Origin: Leptogranulimonas caecicola
Lineage (GTDB): Bacteria > Actinomycetota > Coriobacteriia > Coriobacteriales > Atopobiaceae
NCBI RefSeq assembly: GCF_023168405.1
Contig: NZ_AP025285.1
Coordinates: 1,548,001 to 1,612,000 of the forward strand
Length of the DNA: 64,000 nt
Direction: 5' to 3'
The position numbers and the translations under genes were made by a program. Of this stretch, positions 10,201 through 18,600 are shown in pieces (position 1 is the first letter of the stretch; each line of letters opens with the position of its first letter). The notes beneath the pieces were generated by a model that was not told where the DNA came from, ran no database searches, and was given only the letters and a program-made list of their open reading frames with translations.

Positions 10201-13195
10201 TGGGCGCCTGCTCCATAACGATGCGGGTGGTGCCGCAGCTGTTGACCTTGATGTTCACTTTGCCTGATGCGTCGAGCACATTGCCTTCGCTGTCTGCCAC
10301 AAGCTCGGCCACTGCGCCATTGGCGGTGCTGCAGGTCATAGGCATGGATGAGGTGGACTCGAACGTGAGGCCCAGGGTCTTAGACGAGTACTCGCTGTAG
10401 CGCAAGGTCACCGATTTGTGGACCACCTTGGTGCCCTTGTCATCGGGATTGTCCGGGTTGTCGGGGTTGTCAGGATCGTCGGGATCAGGATCGACGTCTT
10501 CGATGTCGACGTTGGGGCCCTTGTCGGGATCAGGCTTGACGTCGGTGGTGGGAGGCACCGGCACGATGAAGGTGTCGTCTTCCTTGGCGTTGTCGGGGTT
10601 TTTGTCGACGCCCTGGATGTAGTTCTTGTCGGCCTTGTACTCGATGTTCACCTTGTGCTCGCCGCCCTTGGAGGCGTCTTCGAGAGCCTTGAGCAGAGCG
10701 TCGTTGTTGGTGGGATCGAAGTAGTAGGTCACCTGTGTGGCGTGACGGGTCTCGGTGCCGCCGGTGGTGGAGGTCACGGAGAGGTCGGGGTTGGCGATAG
10801 TCGAGCCTTTGGAGGCCTCCACCGCTTCTTTGGTGAGCGCAATAGGCTTACCCACCTCTTTTCCGTCAATAGAGACCTGGAAGGAGCCGGTGGGTGCAGC
10901 GCAAGTGAGAGCCGTGGTATTGGCGCTGCGAATGTTGAACTGGAGCTTCAGGCGGTTGCCGGCCATACCGGCGTCGGCGTTCTCCTGGGTGATGGGGGTC
11001 CAGGTGCCGTCGTCGGCCAGATTACCCCACTCAGGGGCGGCTTCCATGGTAAGGACGGCGGGCACGGCGTTGATGGTCGCCACACCCTTGGCCTGATGGC
11101 CCCAGTAGCTGGCAGCGTAGCTGGGGTCTTTGGCGTACTGGTAGGAAGTCATGGTCACTTGGAAGCGGCCAGTATCGGCAGGCAGCGTGGCACTGCCCTC
11201 TTCGGACTCACTGCCGGTAGGCACCCATTCACCCGCCTCATTTTGAGCGAGCATCTGATACTTGAACTTGACTTCTTCTGGCTGGTTGAGCGTCTCTTTG
11301 ACAACGCTGTTACCTACAGTGCGCTCGATATTGATGGGATGCGTGGCATCCACGGTGAGGGCTGGGAAGGGCAGTCCATCATAGTCCTTCTCCAACGTCT
11401 TGGCGTAGTCTGAAGGGAAGTCGAACTCGATGTAGCGCTTCACTGTCTGAGTAGCATCGGAAGCCGAGGGCTTGGCTATGAAGAGGGGGTCGATTTTCTT
11501 CACAGTGCCGTCGGCCTGCCGCACAGACATCTCGATACGTACTTCTTTTTCTGCATTGGGCTTGGCTACCCATTCGGGAAGCCAGAGATAGAGCTTACCG
11601 TTTTCAAACTCGGTGGGAGCTCCGTAATGGGCATCCTCGCCGCCGATGAACAGCTTGAAGTCTTCTAGCTTCTCGTTGCTGAGCTTCTCTGAGGAGGTGG
11701 AAAGATCCACCGTGAGCATAAAGACTTTGTCGGTGGCAGGCAAAAAGCCGCCAAGGGCCGTGACGTCATCCCACGTAGTCACACCCTGGGTGTTGTAAGC
11801 AGTATCTCCAATGCCCTGAAACTTGTCCTTTGAAGAGACGAAGGCCGAACCGCCGGTGACGATGGTGTACGCGCCTTCTCCGCCGATATCTTTCCTGGAA
11901 CTTTTAGACACTGGATGAAGCGTGCCTCCGGTCACTCGGACGATGCGGTTGGTGGGAGGGGAACCGCATCCGCCACCGAATCCATTGCCATGCTCGTAGC
12001 CCTCGGAATAGAGATAGCCGGCATTAATATAGATATTGCTGCACAGGTTGTTGCCTGTGGCAGTGAATCCGGTCTGGTTGCCGCTACCGTTGCTGCCGGA
12101 CCATCCGCCGCCTACACCAGCACCGTGATAGGAGCCATAGGAGTGGATCCGAGCACCATTGAACCACATACTGGTGCCTCCGCCTTTGGCACCTCCGCCG
12201 ATACCGGACCCAGAACTGTTGTTTCCGCTGCTGTAACCACCATTGCTGCTATGGCCGCCCCATGCGTAAGAGGTAATGTCGCCACCATCGAAATACATGT
12301 GCCCGGCGATCTCGTTGGGGCCAGATCCTATGCCGGAAGCATCAGGCCCGCCCTTCACCACAAGTTTTCCGGGATTCGAGGAGGCGAGACATGTGACCGG
12401 GTCGCCCTTCGAAACCGCTGTGCCGTTGTCCAAGGTAGCAGCAGTGTCCACTACACCGTTAAGCACCTCCACATGGATGGAGCCGCTCCAGTTGGCTACA
12501 GCGTCATCAATGTAAAGCGTAGAATCTTTGCCGCAGTGTATGCCCGCGGCTGCCACCGTGCACTGGAGATTGTTGGTAGTGCCGTCGGCCAAAAAGAGCT
12601 TGAGGGTGGTGCCGCTGCCCATGAGGTTGATGGGCGAGCTGTTGGTGTTGGACGTGATGGTGACACCGGCAAGGGTGATGTTGGCCGATGCGCCCTGCTT
12701 AATCTGCACCGTACTGTTGGTCAGGGTGCCCTTGAACGTCAACGGCGTTGAGGTGTTGACCACAACGGTGGCGCCGCTGACGGTATAGTCGGTACCGGCC
12801 ACGCCGCCGGAAATAACCATGCTCCCCACTGTGGTGTCGGCTGCTCGAGCCGCTGCCTTCGCAGGCTGTGAGGCAGCTTCAACACCCGGTTGAGGAGCCT
12901 CTTGCTTGAGATCTCCCTCAGCTTGAGAAGGTGCCTCCTTCGACACCTCGAGATCAGCAGCTGGGGATTCGGGCTTCTCGGCAGCCGAACCGTCAAGTTG
13001 CGCCGCTTGATCGTCTGAGACCTGTGGGTCGAGCGCAGACTCATCCTGAACCGCGATTAGCTCAGAATCTATGCCCTCCCCCACGACGGATTGCGCAATG
13101 GCTTCCAGGCAACCTGCTGGCAGCGTCATCTGCACTGTCAGTAAGAGCGAAAGCAGGAAGGCGAAGGTGCGTTTCTTAGATATGTGGCCTTTCAT
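7247..13195 (-). CDS. giant surface protein with DUF11 repeats and MPKTG sorting signal
   Basis: A 1982-residue paralogue of the neighbouring giant surface protein. The ATG at 13195 follows GAGAGGTGGGAGTC; an upstream in-frame start has no ribosome site. The signal peptide (ISKKRTFAFLL...) resembles that of the paralogue. Residues about 290-430 are an IGSG/GGG-rich region of beta-helix type. Four DUF11-type repeats begin near residues 1020, 1275, 1528 and 1765 (N-L-T...VGD pattern). Between the second and third lies a long Asp-Asn-Pro repeat (about residues 1410-1457). The C-terminus carries MPKTG (residues 1950-1954) rather than LPKTG, then a hydrophobic stretch and RRKRF, so it should still be a sortase substrate, perhaps a less favoured one. 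Function as adhesin or stalk is inferred from architecture only. Confidence 0.9.
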   Translation of the reverse strand: MKGHISKKRTFAFLLSLLLTVQMTLPAGCLEAIAQSVVGEGIDSELIAVQDESALDPQVSDDQAAQLDGSAAEKPESPAADLEVSKEAPSQAEGDLKQEAPQPGVEAASQPAKAAARAADTTVGSMVISGGVAGTDYTVSGATVVVNTSTPLTFKGTLTNSTVQIKQGASANITLAGVTITSNTNSSPINLMGSGTTLKLFLADGTTNNLQCTVAAAGIHCGKDSTLYIDDAVANWSGSIHVEVLNGVVDTAATLDNGTAVSKGDPVTCLASSNPGKLVVKGGPDASGIGSGPNEIAGHMYFDGGDITSYAWGGHSSNGGYSSGNNSSGSGIGGGAKGGGTSMWFNGARIHSYGSYHGAGVGGGWSGSNGSGNQTGFTATGNNLCSNIYINAGYLYSEGYEHGNGFGGGCGSPPTNRIVRVTGGTLHPVSKSSRKDIGGEGAYTIVTGGSAFVSSKDKFQGIGDTAYNTQGVTTWDDVTALGGFLPATDKVFMLTVDLSTSSEKLSNEKLEDFKLFIGGEDAHYGAPTEFENGKLYLWLPEWVAKPNAEKEVRIEMSVRQADGTVKKIDPLFIAKPSASDATQTVKRYIEFDFPSDYAKTLEKDYDGLPFPALTVDATHPINIERTVGNSVVKETLNQPEEVKFKYQMLAQNEAGEWVPTGSESEEGSATLPADTGRFQVTMTSYQYAKDPSYAASYWGHQAKGVATINAVPAVLTMEAAPEWGNLADDGTWTPITQENADAGMAGNRLKLQFNIRSANTTALTCAAPTGSFQVSIDGKEVGKPIALTKEAVEASKGSTIANPDLSVTSTTGGTETRHATQVTYYFDPTNNDALLKALEDASKGGEHKVNIEYKADKNYIQGVDKNPDNAKEDDTFIVPVPPTTDVKPDPDKGPNVDIEDVDPDPDDPDNPDNPDNPDDKGTKVVHKSVTLRYSEYSSKTLGLTFESTSSMPMTCSTANGAVAELVADSEGNVLDASGKVNIKVNSCGTTRIVMEQAPNALYTGTKVILDVRVIPDESLKPQVQIRLVTNNLTHPGEPARPGDEIEYLVTGLNLVKGSAWQTAKLLDTMDPRLELIEDSVSITDNYATPDVSTRLGTDEFYAAAANAGFKWSDFDWDALAAEEGSGDGQYIFDKAASKVTSSVGTVYGGQSVTMRFKAKLASGTANRPQNPDDPKDIEPGPGGEGTYGVKENPAPGETPKDPTPLDPKDPKDILVIGDGAEGDPDNPDDPDDPNNPDNPSYDPNPTDPGVVPPLPIIPKDPVMDPDPDDPDAKPDVTVEKTAENLTHPEAKHAMVGDEIAYAITLSNRGKDTAWYSPAICDPLPQGLELIPGTLKLTGVDGATQEVSDSVYSEKSRVIALYVDDLYGGEQVTLTFKCRVTPDAQGTQGTNVAYSTGQTPSDRWKEEHPDPDPDNPDNPDNPDNPDNPDNPDNPDNPDNPDNPDNPDNPDNPDNPDNPKPRPKPGDPFVPDPKPGDDPTDPDYDPWKDTDWDNFPDGGTPAPKPSDPAPTGTESGIIPADPADEGLAMDLTGENLTRDISHTMVGDTIRYTATFTNTQDHTQLYDTVLRNLVPEGLEVVPGSIHVEVPNIQTPSTFRLRLAAPMSGVETFSAAEEDQVQALRQAPLALAAEDEAASLDVQDAENSQPSQDDYLTFPVADEAYNATSRTIGVHSGHMPAGTSVRLVYDATVGPKAAGKTIVDHAWGHGYKPSAYDVDGEQPTIGKSFAPAGGLEAFLASEGLATLPARHEIPVSEIVDPEDGEVQLVKTAQNLTTSSGETYVGDRILYTLTLVNGTAGSMVFDSIIEDTLPAGLTLDESTVSLKTAAGRTVSCSNVYDAASRRLSVAAGDIAGGASAVLTFEATVNEQALSGDVGNVARAFGTKPSQLPDEGHTPLTPGTRYDPPQGWDSFLAQQDGLLSVSSGEPVYPSPEAGVANRTKVTVLPARGSRIMPKTGDVATLAPLMSLLGGASVALTAAVRRKRF
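8822..8965 (-). repeat. DNP-coding 9-bp tandem repeat inside surface protein
   Basis: About fifteen in-frame units coding for Asp-Asn-Pro, with third-position drift (GTC/ATC, GGG/GGA) between units. It lies in the linker between two DUF11 repeats. Such arrays change length by slippage in threes and so vary stalk length without breaking the frame. Confidence 0.85.
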
Positions 13196-13267
13196 GACTC
13201 CCACCTCTCGAACAGATGCCCCAAACCGAGTCGAGTGAGCGTTGGCGCACTTTATCACGTATTAGTG

Positions 13268-13295
13268 AATATACGCCCCTATATTCTATTTTCAA
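13268..13295 (-). promoter_or_regulatory. candidate promoter of the 1982-aa surface protein
   Basis: Minus-strand TTGAAA (13290-13295) and TATATT (13268-13273) with a 16-nt spacer, about 70 nt before the start codon. The surrounding 13,260-13,460 stretch is much more AT-rich than the genes, with an AGATATGAA/TTCATATCT inverted repeat further upstream. Confidence 0.45.
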
Positions 13296-13513
13296 TGTAC
13301 TTTTAGGTATGTAAAAGGGTGCCTATTTTTCAGAAATCAATAGGCTGTTATGCAACCTATTACCAGGTTGTTTGCGATAGCAGTAGATATGAAGTCTAGA
13401 AATGACTATTGATATTCATATCTGTTTATTTATTGCTTGCGTTGATGCTTAGTATGTATTTTTATTCCTGAAACTCGCAGGCGATCCTTGGGGGATGCCT
13501 GCTTCGGTAACGG

Positions 13514-13724
13514 CTGGCAATCTGTGCTAGTTGGCAGTGGAGGCTGCCAGTCTGTGCAGGATGGCAGCAACAATTTGATGTCCTTCTGCCACAAACACCA
13601 ATTTGGCGCTGGGGTTTTACAAACCCCAGCGCCAATCTACCTAGATTGGAAGGCTGTAAGACTCCATGGTCTTCCATTCTATGCTGGTTGGCAGAGATAC
13701 CTGCCAACCTGTACTACTTGGCAG
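13514..13724. repeat. three degenerate 24-bp palindromic units (CTGCCA-N12-TGGCAG)
   Basis: Units at 13514-13537, 13544-13567 and 13701-13724 share the plan CTGSCA, then TSTGTRC-like centre, then TGGCAG. The first two are 30 bp apart. They lie in the gene-free gap 13,196-14,081 between a surface-protein gene and gltD. They could be operators or remnants of a small dispersed repeat. Confidence 0.55.
13603..13635. repeat. perfect 15-bp hairpin in gene-free gap
   Basis: Arms 13603-13617 and 13621-13635 are exact complements with a 3-nt loop. No T-tract follows on either strand, and the nearest gene end (gltD, 14082) is about 450 bp away, so it is not an obvious terminator. Confidence 0.7.
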
Positions 13725-13773
13725 AGCCCCTGAGCTCCAAGAACGGTTACCGCTTTCCCGCAGCAAATAAGTT

Positions 13774-13809
13774 CGCAGACCTGGCTTCCCTTGGGAAGCC
13801 AGGTCTGCG
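13774..13809. repeat. perfect 17-bp hairpin with 2-nt loop
   Basis: Arms 13774-13790 and 13793-13809 are exact complements around TT. This is close to a perfect palindrome and would extrude as a cruciform. A weaker hairpin (TGTTGGGC 13858-13865 with GCCCAACA 13888-13895) follows, which may terminate gltD transcription. The rest of the 886-bp gap shows no coding sequence. Confidence 0.7.
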
Positions 13810-14081
13810 GGCGGAGCAACAGTGCTTGAGAGGGTATCCGGCAAGATCCTTCTGTGCTGTTGGGCTTTTGCGAGATTTGCGGGTTTTGCCCAACAACATC
13901 GGGGGGATGAAGTCGGATTTTCCGCAACACCCCCGTTGTTGCCAGGGTAGCTAGTACGCAATACGAACGGCCACCCCGACAATACGGGGCAGCCAGCAGG
14001 CCGTGGACTCGCAAGCAGCGGCCGCCCCAGATGGCGCGAGGCAGCCAGCCAGCAGCGAGGTACCCGGTAAGCTACCCCAGA

Positions 14082-15611
14082 TTAACGGTCCAGCCCAGCG
14101 GCTACCTCTCTGGCGCACAGGAGGCCGTCGGCGATGGCGCTCACCACCAGCGAGGCGCCGGAGCGGGTGTCGCCCGCCACATACACGGGAGTCGAGAAGC
14201 CCGGTGCGTCAGGGGTGCGCAGGGCGCGATGGTTTTGAGGCGCCGTGGCGGGCAGCGGGCGCTGCTCCTGCACGGCCACGCCAAAGGCTTCCAAGAGCTC
14301 CGGAGCAGGGCCGGTGAAGCCCATGGCGACAAGCACTAGCTGGGCAGGGATTTCTTCTTCAGAACCCTCGATGCGCACTGGAGCGCCGCCAGACCAGTCC
14401 AAGCGAGCAAAGCGCAAGGATTGCACCGCTCCGGTTTCGTCACCCAGAAGCTCCAGGGTGTCGGCGCCAAAGGTGCGCGGATCTTCGCCCTCCACCTGAA
14501 TGGCTTCCTGCTGGCCGTAGTCCACCTTGAGCTCGATGGGCCACTCGGGCCAAGGGTTGGAGGGCAGACGATGCTCAGGCGGCTGAGGCATGAACTCCAG
14601 CTGGCGCACCGAGCGCGCGCCTTGGCGCAACGCGGTAGCCACGCAGTCGGTGCCGGTGTCACCGCCGCCTATGACCACCACGTCCTTGCCCTCGGCGCTG
14701 ATGGCTGGGTCATAGGCCGCACGATCCCCTCCGGCTCCCTCCACTGCCTTGGTGGACGCAGTGAGGTAGTCCACGGCCAATACCACGCCATCCAACTGGG
14801 CGCCGGGCACCCTCAAGCGCCGAGGCTCCCCTGCCCCTGCCGCAAGCACCACGGCGTCGAAATCGCCGCACAGCCGAGAAACGCTTTCCTCTGCGGCTGC
14901 GTCATAGTCGAGCTCGAACGCTATCCCCTGGTCGCGCATCCACTGGATGCGGCGCTCCACCACATCCTTGGGCAGCTTCATGGCAGGGATGCCATAGCGC
15001 AGAAGGCCGCCGGCTGCGTCGGACTTCTCGAAGACGCGCACCGCAAAGCCCCGACGGCGAAGCTCCCAGGCAACGGCCAAGCCAGAAGGCCCAGAGCCCA
15101 CCACCGCCACAGAAGTCGGAGCCTCCCCAGAGGTGGCGGCCCCAGAGGCTGCGGGTTTATCGGCAGCCGAGAAGAGCGGAGCCGGGCCGCCTGAAGCCCA
15201 TTCGTGGTCGGAGATGGCGCGCTCGTCGTCTTTGATGGTGGTGGCTCCGCGATCGCGGCCCAGGTTGCAGGCCGCCTCGCAGAGGGCCGGGCATACCCGT
15301 CCGGTAAACTCCGGGAAGGGGTTGGTGATGCGCATGCGGGCAGCCGCCTGGTCCCAGAGGCCGCGCCAGACAAGATCGTTCCACTCGGGGATGAGGTTGT
15401 GCAGCGGACAGCCACTCGTCCTGGCGCCTCCAAAGGAGGCGCCGGTCTGGCAAAAGGCCACGCCGCAGTTCATGCAGCGGCAGGCTTGAAAGCGCTGTTC
15501 CTCGTCGGGAAGCGGAAGCGCGATGTCGCCAAAGTCTTTCAGGCGCTCCGCCACTGGCCGCTCGCCATGCGTGGTGCGGTCGAACTCTAAGAAGCCGCCA
15601 ACTTTTCCCAT
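14082..15611 (-). CDS. gltD: glutamate synthase (NADPH) small subunit
   Basis: The 509-residue beta subunit passes electrons from NADPH through FAD and Fe-S clusters to the large subunit, which makes two glutamates from glutamine and 2-oxoglutarate in the cytoplasm. Visible: N-terminal cysteine cluster (CRCMNCGVAFC, then GCPLHN and CPALCEAAC), an FAD-binding GSGPSGL around residue 170, a second nucleotide site GGGDTGTDC around residue 315, and a C-terminal APGFSTPVYVAGD-like FAD motif. Length is normal for GltD. The ATG at 15611 follows GGAGGTAGACC and comes 3 nt after the gltB stop, so the two are translated together. Confidence 0.96.
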   Translation of the reverse strand: MGKVGGFLEFDRTTHGERPVAERLKDFGDIALPLPDEEQRFQACRCMNCGVAFCQTGASFGGARTSGCPLHNLIPEWNDLVWRGLWDQAAARMRITNPFPEFTGRVCPALCEAACNLGRDRGATTIKDDERAISDHEWASGGPAPLFSAADKPAASGAATSGEAPTSVAVVGSGPSGLAVAWELRRRGFAVRVFEKSDAAGGLLRYGIPAMKLPKDVVERRIQWMRDQGIAFELDYDAAAEESVSRLCGDFDAVVLAAGAGEPRRLRVPGAQLDGVVLAVDYLTASTKAVEGAGGDRAAYDPAISAEGKDVVVIGGGDTGTDCVATALRQGARSVRQLEFMPQPPEHRLPSNPWPEWPIELKVDYGQQEAIQVEGEDPRTFGADTLELLGDETGAVQSLRFARLDWSGGAPVRIEGSEEEIPAQLVLVAMGFTGPAPELLEAFGVAVQEQRPLPATAPQNHRALRTPDAPGFSTPVYVAGDTRSGASLVVSAIADGLLCAREVAAGLDR

Positions 15612-15614
15612 GGT

Positions 15615-18600
15615 CTACCTCCCCATGCGCATGGCGTCGAAGGCCATGGTCTCGGCCTCGGAGCGGGTTGCGCCCTCGGCCATCGCCGAATCCATCAGTG
15701 CCGTCACTCGCGCATAGTCGCGAGGGAGCACCTTTTTGAACTTGGGCCCTAGCACCTCGAAGCGATAGAGCAGCTTGATGCCCAAGGGGCTCAGGGTATG
15801 CCCCACGTGCTCCTGAATAAGCTCGCGAATGATGGCCAGGTCCTTCTCGTCTGCCGGAAGCACGTCTACCAGCTCGTGGTTCACCCGGCCGTCCAAGGTG
15901 TTCAACTCGTCGAACACATAGGCCACGCCTCCGCTCATGCCCGCGGCGAAGTTCACGCCCACCTCGCCCAGGATAAGGGCGACGCCGCCGGTCATATATT
16001 CGCAGCCGTGGTTTCCCACTCCCTCGCACACCAGCGTGGCTCCAGAGTTTCTCACGCCAAAGCGCTGGCCAGCCAACCCGTTGATGAAGCCTTTGCCCGC
16101 CGTGGCGCCGTAGAAGGCCACGTTGCCGATGGACAGATTCTCGTTGAACTTGTAGGTGGCCTTGGAGCTGGGATGCACCGCCAAAATGCCTCCCGACAAA
16201 CCCTTGCCAAAGTAGTCGTTGGCGTCGCCGGTGATAGTGAGGCTTACGCCTGCAGGCAAGAACGCGCCAAAAGACTGGCCGCCGGAGCCGGTGCACTGGA
16301 TCTTGATGGTGTCGTCTGGCAGCCCCTCGGGATGCTGGGCGGTCACTGCCGCGCCCAGCATGGTGCCCACGCAGCGGTTGACGTTGGCCAGGTCTGCGTG
16401 GAAGGCGATGGGCTCCAAGTGCTGGCGGGCCGCCGCGGTATAGGGGATGAAGAGCGTGGCATCCAGCGTCTTTTCCAGCGCCAGGTCAAAGGCCATCTCA
16501 TCCAGGAAGCGGCGGCCGGCGGCCCCCGGGATATCCAGGCCGTAGGCGTTGGCGCCGTTGGCAAGCACTGCAGAGAGATCCAGCGTGGAGGCCTTCCAGC
16601 CGTCGGCTTCTTCCAGCTGCACCAGGCACTCGGGATGGCCCACCATGTCATCCACCTTTCTAAAGCCCAGGTCTGCCATGAGGCGGCGCAACTCCTCGGC
16701 CACAAACATCATGAAGTTCACCACGTGGTCGGGGCTGGCATGAAACTGGCAGCGCAGGCTCTTGTTTTGGGTGGCGATGCCCGCCGGACAGGTGTCCTTT
16801 TGGCAGTCGCGCTGCATGAGGCAGCCCATGGCGATGAGGGGCATGGTGGCAAAGCCAAACTCCTCGGCCCCCAGAAGGGCAGCGATAGCCACGTCGCGGC
16901 CGCACATGAGCTTGCCGTCGGCCTCCATGACCACGCGGGAGCGCAGGCCGTTTTGCAGCAGCGTTTGCTGGGCCTCTGCCAGTCCCAACTCCAGAGGTAA
17001 GCCGGCATGGTAGATGGAATCGCGAGGTGCGGCGCCGGTGCCGCCGTTGGATCCGGAGATGAGGATCTTGTCGGCACCGCCCTTGGCCACACCGGTGGCG
17101 ATGGTGCCTACGCCGGCTTCTGCCACCAGCTTCACCGAGACGCGCGCGCCCGGATTGGCGTTCTTGAGATCGAAGATGAGCTCGGCCAGGTCCTCGATGG
17201 AGTAGATGTCGTGGTGGGGCGGCGGGCTGATGAGGCCCACGCCCGGGGTGGAGCGGCGCACCTCGGCGATCCAGGGATAGACCTTCTTGCCTGGCAGGTG
17301 GCCGCCCTCGCCGGGCTTGGCGCCTTGGGCCATCTTGATTTGGATCTCCGTGGCGCTGCCCAGATAGCGGCTGGTGACGCCGAAGCGTCCCGAGGCCACC
17401 TGCTTGATGGCGCTCTTGGCGGTGTCGCCGGGCTTCCACCAGGGGGCGCTGCCGGGAGCCAACGGCGTCTCGCGGGCAGGATCCTCGCCGCCCTCGCCGG
17501 TGTTAGACCGGCCGCCCAGGCGATTCATGGCGATGGCCAGGCACTCGTGAGCCTCTTTGGAGATGGAGCCGTAGCTCATGGCGCCGGTGTTGAAGCGGCG
17601 GCAAATGCTCGCGGCGCTCTCCACCTCTTCCAGCGGCACAGGACCAGAGGGCAACGGCTTGAAGCCCAAAAGGTCGCGCAGCATCATAGGGCGGCCGGCC
17701 CTGTGCACATGGGCCACATACTCGTCCCAGAGCTCCTGGCTGTTCTCGCGGCAGGCCCGCTGCAACAGATAGATGGTCTGGGGGTCGATGAGGTGCTCTT
17801 CTCCCGCAAAGACGCCGTTGAAAGGGCGCCACTTGGTCATGCCTGAGCTAGGCAGCTGCTCAGGCGAAGGGCTTTGGGCGATGAGCTTGGCCTCGTGGTA
17901 GCGCTCGGAAAGCTCGCGCTGGATGTCGTCGAAGGTGAGGCCGCCCACGCGCGAGGGGGTATCGGTGAAGCAGTGGTCCACCACTTCGGGCGCCAGGCCC
18001 ACCGCCTCGAAGATCTGCGCGGCATGATAGCCCTGCATGGTGGAGATGCCCATCTTGGACATGATGGACACGATGCCCGCCGTGACCGCCTTGTCGAAGT
18101 TCTGGATGCCCAGCTCCGCCGAGACCGCCAGCTCCCCGGTAGCCGCCAGATGCCGGATGGCATCATGGGCGCCCCAGGGGTGGATCCCCGATGCCGAGAA
18201 GCCCACCAGCGCCGCAAAGTCATGGGCGCACAGGGCATCCCCGGTGTCCACCACGATATCGGCCTTCATGCGCAAACCGCGCCGCATGAGGTGGTGGTGC
18301 ACTGCGCCCAGCGCCAACAGCGAAGGCACCGGGATCTCGTCCGCGCCTGCCCGATCGCTCAAAATTATGATGTTGACGTCCTGGGCTATGGCCTCCTCTG
18401 CCTCTTGGCAGAGACGGTCCAAGGCCGCCTCTAAAGCCCCCGCAGGAGCGCCTGCGGCTATGGTGCACGCAAACGTACGTGCCGAGAAACCCGTGCGATC
18501 CAAGCTGGAGAGCTTTGCGAAGTCCTCTTCGCTCAAGATGGGCCCATCCAGTGCGATGAGGCGGCAGTTATCGCGGGCGTCCTCCAGGAAGTTGCCGTGG

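Noticed and set aside
13514-13724. Possible CRISPR remnant from 24-bp repeats
   Set aside because: Units are degenerate, irregularly spaced and there are no cas genes in the window.
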